Of a stretch of DNA of 64,000 bases, positions 9,277-22,477 are shown in pieces (the first letter of the stretch is position 1; every line of letters begins with the position of its first letter). The stretch comes from Candidatus Endonucleibacter sp. (ex Gigantidas childressi) (GTDB lineage Bacteria; Pseudomonadota; Gammaproteobacteria; Pseudomonadales; Endozoicomonadaceae). The notes below the pieces were generated by a model. It was given only the letters and a program-made list of their open reading frames with translations. It was not told the origin of the DNA and did not search any database. A program made the translations under genes and the position numbers. The stretch covers positions 712,501 to 776,500 of the forward strand of contig JASXSU010000001.1 of assembly GCA_030674875.1 (NCBI GenBank), read 5' to 3'.

Positions 9277-12200
9277 TTAAACTTCACCAAAGTTCAGAGC
9301 TTCAGACAAAGCTTGCTCTACCTCGGAAGCAGATACCTTAGTAGGAGCATCAAGCGACCGCTCGTCACGTCCACCTTTAGAACGATTATTGTGATAGGTT
9401 AAACCCGTCCCTGCTGGTATCAGTCGACCGACGATCACATTTTCCTTCAAACCGCGCAAGTGATCCCGCTTACCAGTTACTGCTGCTTCTGTCAATACAC
9501 GAGTTGTCTCTTGAAAAGATGCCGCAGAAATAAAGGACTCTGTTGCTAAAGACGCCTTGGTAATACCCAAAAGCACGCGTTCGTATTTAGCCGGAATAAG
9601 ATCATCTTGCTGCAGGCGCAAATTTTCTTCCTTAACTTTGATGAGCTCGGCCTGCTCACCTTTGATAAGCATAGAATCACCTGTATCACTTACCTCAACC
9701 TTACGCAACATCTGACGTAGAATTGTTTCAATGTGCTTATCATTGATCTTAACACCCTGAAGGCGATATACATCCTGAATTTCATTAACCACATAACGAG
9801 CCAACTCACTTACACCGAGCAAACGTAAAATATCATGGGGATTAGTAGGCCCATCAGAAACAACCTCACCACGAGTTACTTGCTCTCCCTCAAAGACGTT
9901 TAGAGCGCGCCATTTTGGTATTAGCTCTTCATAAGGATCACTACCGTCATTAGGCGTAATCACTAGCCGTTTTTTACCCTTCGTTTCCTTACCAAAACCG
10001 ATAGTACCTGTAATTTCAGCTAGGATAGAGTGCTCTTTAGGCTTACGAGCTTCAAACAAATCCGCCACCCTTGGCAGACCTCCAGTAATATCTCGGTTGC
10101 CGCTGGTTTGCTGAGGAAGACGGGCAATGATATCACCCACCTCAACGGCATCACAATCCTTCAGTGTTACAATAGCATTAGCTGGCAAAAAATACTGAGC
10201 AGGCACATCCGTATTAGGCAGCTTTAGCTCTTTATCGTTATTATCTACCAGCTGAATAGTTGGCCTAATATCTTTACCAGCAGATGGTCGATCTTTAGCA
10301 TCCAGAACTTCCGTATTAGACAAGCCAGTTAACTCATCAGTTTGCGTCTTGACCGTTATATTCTCTTCCATACCAATAAACTTAGCGGTACCTGCTACTT
10401 CAGTAACTATAGGATGTGTATGAGGATCCCATTTAACAACAATCTGACCACCTTTAACCTCAGCACCGTCCTTAACAGAAAGTATTGCCCCGTATGGTAG
10501 CTTGTAGCGCTCACGCTCACGACCAAATTCATCAGCCAAAGTTAATTGACCAGAACGACTAACAGCCACAAGCTGACCATCCTTACGCTCAACAAACTTC
10601 AAATTTTGCAGCCTAACAACACCTGAGTTTTTCACTACAATACTATCTTTAGCAGATGTTCTTGATGCGGCACCACCTATGTGAAAAGTCCGCATAGTAA
10701 GCTGTGTTCCTGGCTCACCGATTGACTGTGCAGCAATAACGCCAACCGCTTCACCTTGGTTAACTAAATGCCCACGCCCAAGATCGCGACCATAACAGCT
10801 AGCACAAATACCGGCACGAGTTTCACAGGATATAGGTGAACGTACCTTCATTTCATCAACATTCATGGTTTCAAGGCGCTTAACCCACTGCTCATCAATC
10901 AAAGTACCCGCTGCAACAGCGATCTGATCTGCCGTTCCAGGCTTAATAACGTCTTCAGCCACAACACGCCCTAGAATACGATCACCCAAAGGCTCAACAA
11001 CATCTCCACCCTCAACATGGGGTGTCATATCCAACCCTTTAGTCGTTCCACAATCCGCTTCGGTGACAACAAGATCCTGAGCAACATCAACCAAACGACG
11101 GGTCAAATAACCAGAGTTAGCAGTCTTAAGAGCCGTATCTGCCAAACCTTTCCTTGCTCCATGAGTAGAGATAAAATATTGTAGTACATTCAGGCCTTCA
11201 CGAAAGTTTGCCGTAATAGGTGTTTCGATGATAGAACCATCGGGTTTGGCCATTAGACCACGCATACCAGCCAGCTGACGAATCTGAGCAGCACTACCCC
11301 TAGCGCCAGAGTCAGCCATCATATAAACACTGTTAAACGACTCTTGCTTTACTTTATTACCTTCACTATCAATAACCGTGTCGCTTTTAAGATTATCCAT
11401 CATACGTTTGGCTAGCATTTCATTAGCACGAGACCAAATATCAATAATCTTATTGTACTTCTCACCTTGAGTTACCAATCCTGAAGCATACTGCTCTGCG
11501 ATTTCACTAACTTCAGTGTTAGCATCTTCGATAATCTGTGGCTTGTCACTTGGAATAACGAAATCATTAACTCCGATGGAGGCACCAGATATAGTTGCAT
11601 AATTAAAACCCATATACATCAACTGGTCAGCAAAAATAACGGTTTCTTTCAGACCTACGTTCCGGTAACAGGTATTCAAAATCCTGGAAACAGACTTCTT
11701 TTTCATCGTTTCGTTGACTAACTCAAAGGGAAGGCCTTCAGGCACTATACTCCAAAGAATTACACGACCAACCGTCGTATCAGCCAAGAAAGTACGCCTA
11801 GTTACCTCACTATCTTTACTCTCACACACCTCGTTAACACGAACTTTAACGCGGGCATGTAATTCAGCTGCGCCAGTCCGATAAGCTCGGATCACTTCAC
11901 TGGTATCAGCAAAAGCAATACCTTCACCTTTAGCATTAATGCGCTCACGCGTCATGTAGTACAAACCTAGCACCACGTCCTGAGACGGTACAATAATCGG
12001 TTCGCCATTAGCTGGTGAAAGAATGTTATTGGTAGACATCATCAAAGCACGGGCTTCAAGCTGAGCTTCCAAAGTTAGCGGTATGTGTACCGCCATTTGG
12101 TCTCCATCAAAATCGGCGTTATAGGCCGCACAAACCAAAGGATGCAATTGAATAGCCTTACCTTCAATTAATACCGGCTCAAATGCCTGAATCCCAAGAC

Positions 12201-13491
12201 GGTGCAGTGTCGGTGCACGGTTAAGCATGACCGGGTGCTCACGAATAACGTCTGCCAGTACATCCCATACTTCTGGCGTTTCCCGCTCAACCATTTTCTT
12301 GGCAGCTTTTATAGTAGTTGCCAAACCTCTTGCCTCTAACTTGCTGAAAATAAAAGGCTTAAATAGCTCAAGAGCCATCTTCTTCGGCAGACCACATTGA
12401 TGCAAACGGAGCGTAGGACCGACAGTAATAACAGAACGACCCGAGTAATCCACACGCTTTCCAAGCAAATTCTGACGAAAGCGACCTTGCTTACCCTTAA
12501 TCATATCAGCCAAAGACTTCAGCGGACGCTTATTGGACCCAGTAATAGCTCGACCGCGACGCCCATTATCTAGTAGAGCGTCAACAGACTCTTGCAACAT
12601 GCGCTTTTCATTACGAACAATAATATCTGGTGCATTTAAATCCAATAAACGCTTTAATCGGTTGTTCCTATTAATAACTCTCCGGTAAAGATCATTCAGG
12701 TCGGATGTTGCAAAACGACCTCCATCAAGAGGTACCAGAGGACGCAAGTCAGGTGGTAAAACTGGTAAAACAGTTATAATCATACACTCAGGCTTATTAC
12801 CTGAATGATAGAACGCCTCGACTAACTTTAATCTCTTGGTTAGTTTTTTTAATTTAGTTTCAGAGTTTGTTTGAGGTATTTCCTCACGAAGTGTATTAAC
12901 CTCGTCTTCCAGGTCAATATCTCCTAGCAATGATTGCACAGCTTCTGCACCCATACGAGCATCAAAGTCATCACCAAACTCCTCCAAAGCTTCATAGTAC
13001 TGCTCATCTGACAACAACTGCCCTTTATCTAAAGTAGTCATGCCAGGATCAATAACAACGTAAGACTCAAAATAGAGCACACGCTCAATATCACGCAAAG
13101 TCATATCCAACAACAGACCAATACGACTGGGCAAGGACTTCAAAAACCAGATGTGAGCAACAGGGCTCGCCAGCTCAATGTGCCCCATACGATCGCGCCG
13201 AACTTTTGCCAAAGCAACTTCAACACCACACTTCTCACAAATAACACCACGATGCTTCAGCCGTTTGTATTTTCCACACAAGCATTCATAGTCTTTTACT
13301 GGACCAAATATTTTGGCACAAAACAAACCATCCCTCTCAGGCTTAAAGGTCCGGTAGTTAATAGTCTCTGGCTTTTTTACTTCGCCAAAAGACCAAGAAC
13401 GAACCAGATCCGGTGAAGCCAAACCGATCCGAATAATATCGAAATCGTCTGTCTGGTCTTGTGTCTTGAGCAGATTTAATAGGTCTTTCAA
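9277..13491 (-). CDS. rpoC: RNA polymerase subunit beta'
   Basis: 1404 residues, full length. Zinc ribbon [20 protein letters not shown] near the N-terminus, the catalytic magnesium motif [12 protein letters not shown], the second zinc site [12 protein letters not shown], and the trigger-loop region [16 protein letters not shown]. The start is TTG at 13491 (translation MKDLLNLLK), with GAGGAG upstream at good distance; E. coli rpoC uses GTG, so a weak start here is not unusual. It follows rpoB by 59 bp and closes the operon; no terminator could be seen downstream, where a repeat A copy lies. Confidence 0.99.
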   Translation of the reverse strand: MKDLLNLLKTQDQTDDFDIIRIGLASPDLVRSWSFGEVKKPETINYRTFKPERDGLFCAKIFGPVKDYECLCGKYKRLKHRGVICEKCGVEVALAKVRRDRMGHIELASPVAHIWFLKSLPSRIGLLLDMTLRDIERVLYFESYVVIDPGMTTLDKGQLLSDEQYYEALEEFGDDFDARMGAEAVQSLLGDIDLEDEVNTLREEIPQTNSETKLKKLTKRLKLVEAFYHSGNKPECMIITVLPVLPPDLRPLVPLDGGRFATSDLNDLYRRVINRNNRLKRLLDLNAPDIIVRNEKRMLQESVDALLDNGRRGRAITGSNKRPLKSLADMIKGKQGRFRQNLLGKRVDYSGRSVITVGPTLRLHQCGLPKKMALELFKPFIFSKLEARGLATTIKAAKKMVERETPEVWDVLADVIREHPVMLNRAPTLHRLGIQAFEPVLIEGKAIQLHPLVCAAYNADFDGDQMAVHIPLTLEAQLEARALMMSTNNILSPANGEPIIVPSQDVVLGLYYMTRERINAKGEGIAFADTSEVIRAYRTGAAELHARVKVRVNEVCESKDSEVTRRTFLADTTVGRVILWSIVPEGLPFELVNETMKKKSVSRILNTCYRNVGLKETVIFADQLMYMGFNYATISGASIGVNDFVIPSDKPQIIEDANTEVSEIAEQYASGLVTQGEKYNKIIDIWSRANEMLAKRMMDNLKSDTVIDSEGNKVKQESFNSVYMMADSGARGSAAQIRQLAGMRGLMAKPDGSIIETPITANFREGLNVLQYFISTHGARKGLADTALKTANSGYLTRRLVDVAQDLVVTEADCGTTKGLDMTPHVEGGDVVEPLGDRILGRVVAEDVIKPGTADQIAVAAGTLIDEQWVKRLETMNVDEMKVRSPISCETRAGICASCYGRDLGRGHLVNQGEAVGVIAAQSIGEPGTQLTMRTFHIGGAASRTSAKDSIVVKNSGVVRLQNLKFVERKDGQLVAVSRSGQLTLADEFGRERERYKLPYGAILSVKDGAEVKGGQIVVKWDPHTHPIVTEVAGTAKFIGMEENITVKTQTDELTGLSNTEVLDAKDRPSAGKDIRPTIQLVDNNDKELKLPNTDVPAQYFLPANAIVTLKDCDAVEVGDIIARLPQQTSGNRDITGGLPRVADLFEARKPKEHSILAEITGTIGFGKETKGKKRLVITPNDGSDPYEELIPKWRALNVFEGEQVTRGEVVSDGPTNPHDILRLLGVSELARYVVNEIQDVYRLQGVKINDKHIETILRQMLRKVEVSDTGDSMLIKGEQAELIKVKEENLRLQQDDLIPAKYERVLLGITKASLATESFISAASFQETTRVLTEAAVTGKRDHLRGLKENVIVGRLIPAGTGLTYHNNRSKGGRDERSLDAPTKVSASEVEQALSEALNFGEV

Positions 13492-13550
13492 AATCGTCTC
13501 TCCTCACGGTGCAAAGCTAACTTTTCAAACAGCTTAGCCACACGCTTGCA

Positions 13551-16500
13551 TTATTCGGTGTCTAGTTCGATATCAATGCCTAAAGAACGGATTTCTTTCA
13601 ACAATACGTTGAAAGACTCCGGCATTCCGGCTTCCATTCTATGATCGCCATTAACGATGTTTTTATACATTTTAGTGCGACCTGCCACATCATCAGATTT
13701 CACTGTCAGCATTTCTTGAAGGGTATAAGCCGCACCATATGCTTCAAGCGCCCAAACCTCCATCTCACCAAAACGCTGGCCTCCGAACTGAGCTTTGCCA
13801 CCTAGAGGTTGTTGAGTTACTAGAGAGTAAGAGCCAGTGGAACGTGCATGCATTTTGTCATCAACCAAGTGGTTCAACTTCAACATGTACATATAACCAA
13901 TGGTTACTGGCCGATCAAACTTATCGCCAGTACGGCCATCAAACAACGTTACCTGACCTGTATCGCTAAGATCAGCCAACTTTAACAATTGCTTAACTTC
14001 AGATTCCTTGGCTCCGTCAAATACTGATGTCGCCATTGGCACGCCGTTACGCAGATTATTCGCCAAGGTCATGATTTCTTCGTCATTGAAAGTTTCAAGC
14101 TCAACACGACTGTGACCAGAAATACCATTATAGATTTCATCAAGAAACTTGCGCAGCTCAACCATCCCCCTCTGAGCCTCTAGCATATTATTAATCTTTC
14201 TTCCGAGACCATGGGCCGCAGCACCCAAGTGGATCTCAAGAATCTGACCAACGTTCATTCGAGATGGCACACCCAGCGGATTCAACACAATATCAATAGG
14301 GTTACCCTGATCATCGTGAGGCATATCTTCAACCGGCATAATTCGCGAGATAACACCTTTATTACCATGACGACCAGCCATTTTATCACCCGGCTGAATG
14401 CGACGCTTAATAGCCAAATACACCTTGACTATTTTTAACACACCAGGCGCCATATCATCGCCAGTTTGCAGTTTTTTCTTTTTATCCTCAAAGCGCTCAT
14501 CCAACTGTGCACGACGCTCTTTCAATTGCTCGCAAGACAGATCCAGCATTTCGTTGCAAGATTCTTCCGCCATGGATAACTTGAACCATTGATCATGCTC
14601 TAGGCTATCCAGATACTCATCAGTGATGATATCACCTTTCTTTAGATCTGGACCCCGATCAACACGCTTGTCATGTAACACTTCACGCAACCGATCAAAC
14701 GTATCGCCCTCAACAATACGAAACTCTTCGTTTAAATCTTTTCGGTACTCATTCAACTGCATCTTTTCAATGGACTTAGCCCGAGCATCTTTTTCAACAC
14801 CATCACGAGTAAACACCTGAACATCAATGACTGTTCCCATCACACTGGCTGGTACGCGGAGGGATGTGTCTTTAACATCAGACGCTTTTTCACCAAAAAT
14901 GGCACGGAGAAGTTTTTCTTCCGGCGTTAATTGAGTTTCACCCTTCGGCGTCACCTTACCAACAAGAATATCTCCTGCCATAACTTCTGCACCCACATAC
15001 ACGATGCCGGCCTCGTCCAGCTTATTCAATGCGGACTCACCTATATTCGGAATATCAGCACTAATTTCTTCTGGACCAAGCTTAGTGTCACGCGAGATAG
15101 AGGTCAGCTCTTGAATGTGGATAGAGGTGAATCTATCTTCTTGCAATACTCGCTCCGAGATAAGAATGGAATCCTCAAAATTGTAGCCATTCCACGGCAT
15201 GAATGCGACGCGCATATTCTGACCAAGCGCCAATTCACCCAAATCAATGGACGGACCATCAGCCAAAATATCACCTCTGGCAATCAAATCTCCTTCTTTC
15301 ACTAAAGAACGCTGATTAATGCAGGTATTTTGGTTAGAGCGGGTGTACTTGGTCAAGTTGTAAATATCAACACCAACCTCTCCAGCTTGAACCTCATCAT
15401 CATTAACCCGAACAACAATACTACTTGCATCAACAGTATCAACTAAACCAGCACGACGGGAAACGATACAAACACCAGAGTCAGAAGCTACATTACGCTC
15501 CATGCCAGTACCAACCAATGGTTTTTCAGCGCGAAGAGTCGGAACCGCCTGCCGCTGCATGTTAGACCCCATCAATGCACGGTTAGCATCATCGTGTTCC
15601 AAGAATGGAATGAGAGATGCTGCAATGGAAACTACCTGCTTGGTGGATACATCCATATACTGAACTTTTTCCTTCGGCATCATAGTAAATTCATTACGAT
15701 GACGAACACTAACCAATGGCTCGGTTAAAATATTACTCTCGTCGATTGCCGCAGAAGCCTGAGCGATAACAAACTCACCCTCTTCAATTGCTGATAGATA
15801 AGAAATCTCATCAGTAACTTGACGATCCACCACCTTTCGGTACGGGGACTCCAGAAAACCATAGCTATTAGTCCGAGCATAGGTGGCCAAAGAGTTAATC
15901 AGACCGATATTTGGTCCTTCCGGTGTTTCGATAGGACATACTCGCCCATAATGAGTAGGGTGCACATCCCTAACCTCAAAGCCAGCACGCTCACGAGTCA
16001 ACCCACCCGGCCCCAATGCAGAAACCCGACGTTTGTGCGTAATTTCAGATAGCGGATTATTTTGATCCATAAACTGGGACAGCTGACTGGAGCCAAAAAA
16101 TTCCTTGATCGCCGCTGAAATTGGCTTGGCATTGATCAAATCTAGAGGCATGTAACCTTCAGATTCAGCATGACTCAAGCGCTCTTTAACGGCACGCTCA
16201 ACACGAACTAGTCCCACTCTAAACTGGTTTTCAGCCATCTCACCCACAGAGCGAACACGCCGGTTACCCAAGTGATCAATATCATCACACACACCGGTGC
16301 CATTGCGAATACTTATAAGGACTTTCAGGACATCAACAATGTCATCACTGCCCAACACGCCAGCCCCAACATCTTCTCCCCGGCCAAGACGGCGGTTAAA
16401 CTTCATCCGACCTACGGCAGAAAGATCGTATCGTTCTGTAGAGAAAAACAGGTTTTTAAACAACGCTTCTGCAGCTTCCGGAGTGGGCGGCTCCCCAGGA

Positions 16501-17630
16501 CGCATCATCCTGTAGATCTCCACTAGAGCCTCAGCCCGACTAGTCGTGGTATCAACACGCAGAGTATCCGCAATATAAGAACCGCAATCCAGCTCATTGA
16601 CATACAACGTTTGAATAGACTTAATACTTGCACCCAATAACTTCTCGTATAACTCCGCTGTAATTTCCGTATTGCACTCAGCGATAATTTCGCCTGTTGC
16701 TTTATCAATTACGGCTTTAGCCAAAAATCGGCCATAAATATCTTCAACAGGCACCTCAAAACGTTTAATATTGGATTTTTTCAACAGGCGAATGTGTCGA
16801 GCTGTAATACGACGACCCTGCTCTATAATAATAGAACCGTCAGAATCTTTCATATCAAAACCGGCCGTTTCTCCACGCAAGCGCTCGGGAACCAGTTCAG
16901 TACTAACTTTTTCTAAGCCCAGGCTAAGCTTTACTGCAGTAAAAAAGCTACCAAGAATCTCTTCAGTAGACATACCGATAGCACGAAGCAACATAGATGC
17001 TGGTAGTTTGCGACGGCGGTCAATACGAACAAACAACAAATCTTTAGGGTCAAACTCAAAGTCCAGCCACGAACCACGATAAGGGATTACCCTTGCTGAA
17101 TAGAGCAATTTGCCGGAAGAGTGTGTCTTCCCGCGATCATTATCAAAGAATACACCAGGTGAGCGATGCAACTGAGATACTATAACCCGCTCAGTACCAT
17201 TGATGACAAAAGTACCGTTATCGGTCATGAGCGGAATTTCGCCCATGTAAACTTCCTGCTCCTTTATATCCTTTATAGCCGCTTTATTGTGAGCTTCTTT
17301 ATCATAGATAATTAGACGCACCTTAACTCGCAACGGAACAGCATAGGTAACACCCCTAAGCTGACATTCCTTAACATCAAAGGATGGCTTACCTAACCTG
17401 TAGCTCACGTACTCTAAAGCTGCATTTCCTGAATAACTGACTATAGGGAAAACAGACTTAAAAGCAGCATGCAAACCAATATCATTCCGCCCAGTCGGCT
17501 CTTTGTCAGACTGCAGCAGTTTACAATATGAATCAATCTGAATTGCGAGAAGATACGGCACGCTCATGACATGCGGCAGCTTACCGAAGTCCTTCCGAAT
17601 TCGTTTTTTCTCTGTATACGAGTATGCCAT
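13551..17630 (-). CDS. rpoB: RNA polymerase subunit beta
   Basis: 1359 residues from ATG at 17630, preceded by GGGGAG at 5-6 nt; an upstream TTG at 17633 is ignored. Family landmarks include [18 protein letters not shown] (the rifampicin-binding region), [49 protein letters not shown]-type region ([15 protein letters not shown]) and [19 protein letters not shown]. The rifampicin region reads as wild type. First gene after the rplL-rpoB spacer, cotranscribed with rpoC. Confidence 0.99.
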   Translation of the reverse strand: MAYSYTEKKRIRKDFGKLPHVMSVPYLLAIQIDSYCKLLQSDKEPTGRNDIGLHAAFKSVFPIVSYSGNAALEYVSYRLGKPSFDVKECQLRGVTYAVPLRVKVRLIIYDKEAHNKAAIKDIKEQEVYMGEIPLMTDNGTFVINGTERVIVSQLHRSPGVFFDNDRGKTHSSGKLLYSARVIPYRGSWLDFEFDPKDLLFVRIDRRRKLPASMLLRAIGMSTEEILGSFFTAVKLSLGLEKVSTELVPERLRGETAGFDMKDSDGSIIIEQGRRITARHIRLLKKSNIKRFEVPVEDIYGRFLAKAVIDKATGEIIAECNTEITAELYEKLLGASIKSIQTLYVNELDCGSYIADTLRVDTTTSRAEALVEIYRMMRPGEPPTPEAAEALFKNLFFSTERYDLSAVGRMKFNRRLGRGEDVGAGVLGSDDIVDVLKVLISIRNGTGVCDDIDHLGNRRVRSVGEMAENQFRVGLVRVERAVKERLSHAESEGYMPLDLINAKPISAAIKEFFGSSQLSQFMDQNNPLSEITHKRRVSALGPGGLTRERAGFEVRDVHPTHYGRVCPIETPEGPNIGLINSLATYARTNSYGFLESPYRKVVDRQVTDEISYLSAIEEGEFVIAQASAAIDESNILTEPLVSVRHRNEFTMMPKEKVQYMDVSTKQVVSIAASLIPFLEHDDANRALMGSNMQRQAVPTLRAEKPLVGTGMERNVASDSGVCIVSRRAGLVDTVDASSIVVRVNDDEVQAGEVGVDIYNLTKYTRSNQNTCINQRSLVKEGDLIARGDILADGPSIDLGELALGQNMRVAFMPWNGYNFEDSILISERVLQEDRFTSIHIQELTSISRDTKLGPEEISADIPNIGESALNKLDEAGIVYVGAEVMAGDILVGKVTPKGETQLTPEEKLLRAIFGEKASDVKDTSLRVPASVMGTVIDVQVFTRDGVEKDARAKSIEKMQLNEYRKDLNEEFRIVEGDTFDRLREVLHDKRVDRGPDLKKGDIITDEYLDSLEHDQWFKLSMAEESCNEMLDLSCEQLKERRAQLDERFEDKKKKLQTGDDMAPGVLKIVKVYLAIKRRIQPGDKMAGRHGNKGVISRIMPVEDMPHDDQGNPIDIVLNPLGVPSRMNVGQILEIHLGAAAHGLGRKINNMLEAQRGMVELRKFLDEIYNGISGHSRVELETFNDEEIMTLANNLRNGVPMATSVFDGAKESEVKQLLKLADLSDTGQVTLFDGRTGDKFDRPVTIGYMYMLKLNHLVDDKMHARSTGSYSLVTQQPLGGKAQFGGQRFGEMEVWALEAYGAAYTLQEMLTVKSDDVAGRTKMYKNIVNGDHRMEAGMPESFNVLLKEIRSLGIDIELDTE

Positions 17631-18208
17631 CAACGCTCCCCAGCTTGATCACCTCATTTGGCAACAAACCCCACGGCCTGACCGTAGAGACGTTAGGGGC
17701 GGGCAGCCCCTTTTAAATAAACAAATAGTTTAGATGCTTGTAAGAAGACTTCCAATTAGAAGCCTTCTCTGACAGATACTTCATCGCATCTACCAGAATA
17801 AGAAGGTATCCAAAACAAACACCCACCTGATCTTTAACTGCACACTCAAGCTAATCATAACTATTGTACTTGATCCCAGCAGGCTTACGGAGCTTAACTC
17901 GCCACCTACCCACATACTCTAATGAAAACGAGTATAGTCAATTTTTCAAGTCATCATTATGAACACTCAAGCCTCAACAACATAATGACTAGGCAGTCAG
18001 TTCAGATTTAACTGCCAGCACTCCCGTAATGAAGCGCGCTTACTATTCATCTCATCCAACTACCTTGAGCCAATAGACAATCAAACCGTGCCTTTTCAAC
18101 AATTAACGTACAGGCTTTCGCGCAGGTACAGCACAAAATAACGCCTGATAGCCACATGCAAACAAGGCGTTAAAACACACACAAAAAACGATATAGCTCA
18201 CACAACAG
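17631..18208. other. rplL-rpoB intercistronic region
   Basis: Long spacer (about 660 bp with the attenuator). It contains a GC-rich inverted repeat near 17695-17714 (GGGGC / GCCCC) just upstream of rpoB. No open gene. The size is larger than the roughly 320 bp of E. coli. Confidence 0.5.
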
Positions 18209-18238
18209 AAAAAGGCCGGCCCCTAAAGGGTACCAGCC
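18209..18238 (-). terminator. rplL-rpoB attenuator/terminator
   Basis: On the minus strand GGCTGG-ta-CCC, loop TTTA, GGG-gCCGGCC followed by TTTTT, 56 bp after rplL. A partial terminator at this point is a conserved feature that lowers rpoBC expression relative to the ribosomal proteins. Confidence 0.7.
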
Positions 18239-18293
18239 ACCCAAACCCATAAAAGCAACAGGCCAAGGATTATCCGCAACGCTTTCGTAGGAA

Positions 18294-18662
18294 TCACTTA
18301 ATTTCTACAGATGCGCCAGCTTCCTCTAACTGTTTTTTTAGATCATCAGCTTCTTGCTTGGTCACGCCTTCCTTCAATGGTGACGGGGCGCCATCTACAA
18401 CGGCTTTGGCTTCTTTTAAACCCAAGCCAGTAACAGCACGCACAACTTTTATGACGTTTACTTTCTTTTCACCAACTGCGGTCAAAATTACATTAAACTC
18501 AGTCTGCGCCTCAGCCGCCACACCAGCCTCTGCAGCAGGTGCTGCAGCAACAGCAGCAGCAGAAACTCCGAACTTTTCTTCCATTGCTTGTACAAGTTCA
18601 ACAACCTGCATAACGCTCATTTCAGCAATAGCAGTTAATACATCATCTTTAGACAGAGCCAT
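18294..18662 (-). CDS. rplL: 50S ribosomal protein L7/L12
   Basis: 122 residues. Two copies of the L7/L12 dimer dock on L10 and recruit translation factors. N-terminal dimerisation helices ([20 protein letters not shown]), an Ala-rich hinge, and the C-terminal factor-binding domain with [20 protein letters not shown]. Follows rplJ by 68 bp and is followed by an attenuator. Confidence 0.98.
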   Translation of the reverse strand: MALSKDDVLTAIAEMSVMQVVELVQAMEEKFGVSAAAVAAAPAAEAGVAAEAQTEFNVILTAVGEKKVNVIKVVRAVTGLGLKEAKAVVDGAPSPLKEGVTKQEADDLKKQLEEAGASVEIK

Positions 18663-18730
18663 ATTTTAAATCTCCGAAAATTCATGCTTGGGGTCACCCA
18701 AAATCTTTTTCACCAAGAGAAAAACAGTTT

Positions 18731-19261
18731 TTAGGCTGTTTTCTTTTTCTCTTCGGCAACCGCTGCCATGACACGGGTAACAGAAGCAGGAAGCTCTTGT
18801 AAAGTTCTCGCAAGCTTAGTTACCGGCGCAATCATAACACTCAATAGCATTGCACGAGCCTCATCTAATGTTGGTATTGCAGCCAAAACATTTAATTGCT
18901 CAGCAGCTAAAACCTCTCCTCCAATCGACAACGCCTTTACTTCAAACGCTTTATTCTCTTTGATAAAATCTTTAATTAGGCGCGCAGCAGCACCTGGATT
19001 TTCCCTAGAGAATGCCAGTACAGTGGGACCTACCAGAGAGCTCTCTAAACACTCAAAATCAGTGCCAACTACTGCACGCCTAGCCAGAGTATTACGTACA
19101 ACCTTTAGGTATACGTCATTTTCACGAGCTTGCTTACGCAGACCTGTCATTTGACCAACAGTAAGCCCTCGGTAATCTGCGACAACAGCTGATAAAGCGC
19201 ACTGAGCCTCCTCATGAACCTCAGAAACTATAGCCCTCTTACCTTCTAGCCTTAATGGCAT
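18731..19261 (-). CDS. rplJ: 50S ribosomal protein L10
   Basis: 176 residues from ATG at 19261, chosen because GGAG lies at correct spacing and the protein then starts [19 protein letters not shown], matching the family; the open frame extends further upstream without support. [17 protein letters not shown] and VRNTLARRA are characteristic. L10 anchors L7/L12 and represses its own operon through the mRNA leader. The usual order rplKAJL is preserved. Confidence 0.97.
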   Translation of the reverse strand: MPLRLEGKRAIVSEVHEEAQCALSAVVADYRGLTVGQMTGLRKQARENDVYLKVVRNTLARRAVVGTDFECLESSLVGPTVLAFSRENPGAAARLIKDFIKENKAFEVKALSIGGEVLAAEQLNVLAAIPTLDEARAMLLSVMIAPVTKLARTLQELPASVTRVMAAVAEEKKKTA

Positions 19262-19383
19262 TGGCTTTACTCCATGCTTCTGAAACCACATCCCACACAT
19301 CGGTACACTAGCTACATAAGCCTGTAACACATAATACCTACTACCCAGCGTGAGATACTCATAATTACGGTGAAGGGTTAAAA

Positions 19384-19406
19384 GCCTAAAAACTTTATTT
19401 TTAGGC
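19384..19406 (-). promoter_or_regulatory. rplJ leader hairpin
   Basis: In the 388-bp rplA-rplJ spacer the minus strand forms GCCTAAAAA / TTTTTAGGC with a 5-nt loop followed by TTTTAA, about 120 nt upstream of rplJ. It could be part of the L10 autoregulatory leader or a terminator between rplKA and rplJL. The choice is inference. Confidence 0.45.
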
Positions 19407-19649
19407 AGTTATCTCACCGTCTACGCAGGAAATTAAGCGTTGCATCTTTACGCACCATAGCCCTTGAATATACAATAATAATTAACCATATCTTCAAAGA
19501 CATTTGGTATACACAAAACAGGCATCAACAAGACAACCTTCAATACAAAGCACCTGCGATCTCTGACGAGCCCGAATAAACGGAAACCCCAAAGCTCTTG
19601 TAAGAAGCAAGCGTAATAACCTAAAAGCTTACTTCTTTATTATTTTCTC

Positions 19650-20345
19650 CTATACATCCAGAGACGTCATATCAATAGTTAATCCTGGCCCCATAGTTGA
19701 AGACAGCGTCACTTTTTTCATATAAATACCTTTACTTGAAGAAGGCTTTAGCCTCTTCAAGTCAACCATCAACGCTTCTACATTTTGTTTCAGCGCCACA
19801 GCTTCAAAATTAATTTTTCCAACACATGCATGGATGATGCCGTTTTTATCAGTACGGAAACGAACCTGACCAGATTTAGCATTTTTAACAGCTTCTGCAA
19901 CATTAGGTGTCACAGTACCTACTTTAGGATTAGGCATCAGACCACGAGGACCAAGAATCTGCCCCAAAAGACCGACAACACGCATAGCGTCGGGAGACGC
20001 AATAACTACGTCAAAGTTCAGATCACCAGCTTTAACTTGAGCAGCCAAGTCATCCATACCAACCAAATCTGCACCTGCTTCTTTAGCAGCATCAGCATTA
20101 GTCCCCTGCGCAAAAACAGCAACTCGTACATCTTTACCCGTGCCGTTAGGTAGCACTGTAGAACCACGCACAACCTGATCCGATTTACGAGGATCAACCC
20201 CAAGATTCATGGAAACCTCAATAGACTCATTAAACTTTACTTTGGAGACTTCCCTTAGCAAACTAGCAGCATCTTCGAAAGAATAAGCTTTGTTAGTATC
20301 AACTTTCCCAGCAATCATTTTTGCGCGTTTGGTTAGCTTAGCCAT
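19650..20345 (-). CDS. rplA: 50S ribosomal protein L1
   Basis: 231 residues from ATG at 20345 ([16 protein letters not shown]), preceded by GGAGGGG and two bases from the rplK stop. Motifs [15 protein letters not shown] and [15 protein letters not shown] are L1 hallmarks. L1 forms the ribosomal stalk at the E site and represses the rplKA transcript in relatives. Confidence 0.98.
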   Translation of the reverse strand: MAKLTKRAKMIAGKVDTNKAYSFEDAASLLREVSKVKFNESIEVSMNLGVDPRKSDQVVRGSTVLPNGTGKDVRVAVFAQGTNADAAKEAGADLVGMDDLAAQVKAGDLNFDVVIASPDAMRVVGLLGQILGPRGLMPNPKVGTVTPNVAEAVKNAKSGQVRFRTDKNGIIHACVGKINFEAVALKQNVEALMVDLKRLKPSSSKGIYMKKVTLSSTMGPGLTIDMTSLDV

Positions 20346-20346
20346 C

Positions 20347-20778
20347 TCACAGCCCCTCCGCATTCAGGCCCATAGAACGAGCAGAACCAGCAATTGTGCG
20401 AATAGCAGCATCTTCATCTCCTGCCGTCAGATCTGGCTCCTTAATCTTAGCAATTTCTAACAATTGTTCACGGGTTACAGTTCCAACTTTTTCAGAATTA
20501 GGGCGACCGGAACCCTTCTTGAGTTTTAAAGCCTTCATCAAAAGAACAGATGCTGGTGGTGTTTTGGTTTCAAAGGTGAAACTACGATCACTATAAACAG
20601 TAATTACAACAGGAATTGGCATTCCTGCATCCAGGCTCTTAGTTTTCTCATTAAAGGCTTTGCAAAACTCCATAATATTTACACCATGTTGACCCAACGC
20701 TGGGCCAACCGGTGGCGATGGATTCGCCTTACCAGCAGGTACCTGTAACTTAATATAAGCTTGGACTTTCTTAGCCAT
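20347..20778 (-). CDS. rplK: 50S ribosomal protein L11
   Basis: 143 residues from ATG at 20778 ([20 protein letters not shown]). [20 protein letters not shown] and the C-terminal rRNA-binding GSARSMG are diagnostic. L11 is part of the GTPase-associated centre and needed for RelA activation. Directly upstream of rplA. Confidence 0.98.
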   Translation of the reverse strand: MAKKVQAYIKLQVPAGKANPSPPVGPALGQHGVNIMEFCKAFNEKTKSLDAGMPIPVVITVYSDRSFTFETKTPPASVLLMKALKLKKGSGRPNSEKVGTVTREQLLEIAKIKEPDLTAGDEDAAIRTIAGSARSMGLNAEGL

Positions 20779-20973
20779 TTTAATATTACCTTTTGGGTCA
20801 ACGCTACCACAAGACACTGTGCTAGCTCCCCTTTTTTAGACAAAAAAATTGAGCCTCTCAGAGAACTCAGTATTTCAAATATGCTACCTATTCATATGTC
20901 AAAACACAGCTTATCGGCATTACTCCATTGCCACGTACCCATTCAATTACACCGAGCATAAATATACGCGGGC

Positions 20974-21507
20974 TTAAGATTTTTCTACTTGACTAAAATC
21001 TAGTTCAACTGGCGTAGAACGACCAAAGATCATAACAGCCACATGCAAACGACTTTTTTCATAATTAACTGTTTCAACAACACCGTTGAAGTCCGCAAAC
21101 GGGCCTGCAACAACACGAACCAACTCACCAGGCTCAAACAACGTCTTCGGACGAGGCTTATCAGCACCTTCATGAACACGCTGAAGAATAGCATCCGCCT
21201 CTTTTTCAGTAATTGCCGCAGGCTTATCAGCCACGCCACCAATGAATCCCATTACACGAGGAGTAGCCCTAATAAGATGCCAGCTCTCGTCATTCATCTC
21301 CATCTGAACCAGAACATACCCTGGAAAGAACTTTCTCTCACTTTTTCGTTTCTGACCATTCTTAATCTCTACGATTTCCTCCGTAGGAACAAGAATCTCA
21401 CCAAAAAGCTCCTCCATGCCGTGCACCTTAACGCGATCCTTAAGAGACTTCATTACCTGTTTTTCGTAGCCGGAGTAAGCATGAACCACATACCACCGTT
21501 TTGTCAT
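20974..21507 (-). CDS. nusG: Transcription termination/antitermination factor NusG
   Basis: 177 residues. NGN domain begins [15 protein letters not shown] with the polymerase-binding [11 protein letters not shown]; the C-terminal KOW domain is [19 protein letters not shown]. It couples polymerase to Rho or to ribosomal S10. ATG at 21507 has AGGAG at 6-7 nt. secE ends 9 bp upstream. Confidence 0.98.
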   Translation of the reverse strand: MTKRWYVVHAYSGYEKQVMKSLKDRVKVHGMEELFGEILVPTEEIVEIKNGQKRKSERKFFPGYVLVQMEMNDESWHLIRATPRVMGFIGGVADKPAAITEKEADAILQRVHEGADKPRPKTLFEPGELVRVVAGPFADFNGVVETVNYEKSRLHVAVMIFGRSTPVELDFSQVEKS

Positions 21508-21516
21508 GTCTAACTC

Positions 21517-21891
21517 CTATCCTATAAGACTACTGACCGCCCAACCCAAAAGAGAATCAAGCAGCCATAAAATGAGCCCCATAATCAGAACGACCACAAC
21601 AACAATCAAAGTCGTCTGAACAGTCTCTTGCCTGGTCGGCCAGACAACCTTACGGATCTCCACCACAGCTTCTTGAACCAGCTTCCAAAACGCACGGCCC
21701 TTCAAAGTCTGCAGGGCAATTAAACTGCCGACAACCGCCAAAACTAGCAACACCGGCACGCGATAAAGCAAAGGCTCCATCCCGAAATAGAAATTTCCGT
21801 ATGCCCCTGCAGCCACAATAGCTGCTATAAGCGTCCATTTCAGGCCATCCAGACGATTTACAACAGTAGTTTCTTCTGATTTTCCACTCAT
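21517..21891 (-). CDS. secE: Preprotein translocase subunit SecE
   Basis: 124 residues from ATG at 21891 (MSGKSEETTVVNRL). Three membrane segments as in enterobacterial SecE: residues about 15-35, 40-60 and a C-terminal one, with the conserved cytoplasmic amphipathic piece EAVVEIRKVVWPTRQETVQT before the last. The open frame runs on into tRNA-Trp, so the longer start is rejected. Confidence 0.96.
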   Translation of the reverse strand: MSGKSEETTVVNRLDGLKWTLIAAIVAAGAYGNFYFGMEPLLYRVPVLLVLAVVGSLIALQTLKGRAFWKLVQEAVVEIRKVVWPTRQETVQTTLIVVVVVLIMGLILWLLDSLLGWAVSSLIG

Positions 21892-21933
21892 CAACTTGAT
21901 TATCTCTATACAAACAAGATTTAGATACAGGGA

Positions 21934-22009
21934 TGGCAGGCCAGGAGGGGATCGAACCCCCAACCCCCGGTTTTGGAGACCGGTGCTCTACCAATTGAGC
22001 TACTGGCCT
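21934..22009 (-). tRNA. tRNA-Trp (CCA)
   Basis: 76 nt including encoded CCA. Acceptor AGGCCAG / CTGGCCT, anticodon loop CTCCAAA, T-loop GGTTCGATCC. Between secE and tRNA-Thr; tufB, usual at this place in Pseudomonas-type genomes, is absent. Confidence 0.97.
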
Positions 22010-22159
22010 GTATCTTTAATACTCCCAAACACTGGAGGCACACCAGTAAATTGCTAAACCCATCCCATAATAAACCTAGGAGATTCTATTGCCCTATCAA
22101 AAACAATGCAAACATTAAAAGCTAGAGGCAGGACAAAATAGCCAACCTCAAACCCGATA

Positions 22160-22235
22160 TGGAGCTCATAACCGGAATTGAACCGGTGACCTCATCCTTA
22201 CCAAGGATGTGCTCTACCAACTGAGCTATATGAGC
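22160..22235 (-). tRNA. tRNA-Thr (GGT)
   Basis: 76 nt with CCA. Starts GCTCATATAGCTCAGTTGG, anticodon loop TTGGTAA. Third of the Tyr-Gly-Thr set. Confidence 0.97.
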
Positions 22236-22251
22236 CCTACTCAAAGCATGA

Positions 22252-22325
22252 TGGAGCGGGTAGCGGGAATCGAACCCGCATTATCAGCTTGGAAGGCTGC
22301 GGTTCTACCATTGAACTATACCCGC
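22252..22325 (-). tRNA. tRNA-Gly (TCC)
   Basis: 74 nt with CCA. Starts GCGGGTATAGTTCAATGG; anticodon loop CTTCCAA within CAGCCTTCCAAGCTG. Confidence 0.97.
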
Positions 22326-22393
22326 ACTAAAGCACAAACCCTCATCAAATATCGGCGCTAAACTATACGCACCAAAACAAAAAAGAGACAAGT

Positions 22394-22477
22394 TGGTGGT
22401 GGGAGCTGGATTCGAACCAGCGAAGCTTTCGCGTCAGATTTACAGTCTGATCCCTTTGGCCACTCGGGAATCCCACC
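22394..22477 (-). tRNA. tRNA-Tyr (GTA)
   Basis: 84 nt with CCA and the long variable arm expected for tRNA-Tyr. Starts GGTGGGATTCCCGAGTGG; anticodon stem-loop CAGACTGTAAATCTG. Confidence 0.97.

Noticed and set aside
14931-15305. Long open frames opposite rpoB, rpoC and groEL
   Set aside because: Antisense shadows of strongly conserved genes; no ribosome-binding sites or recognisable products.
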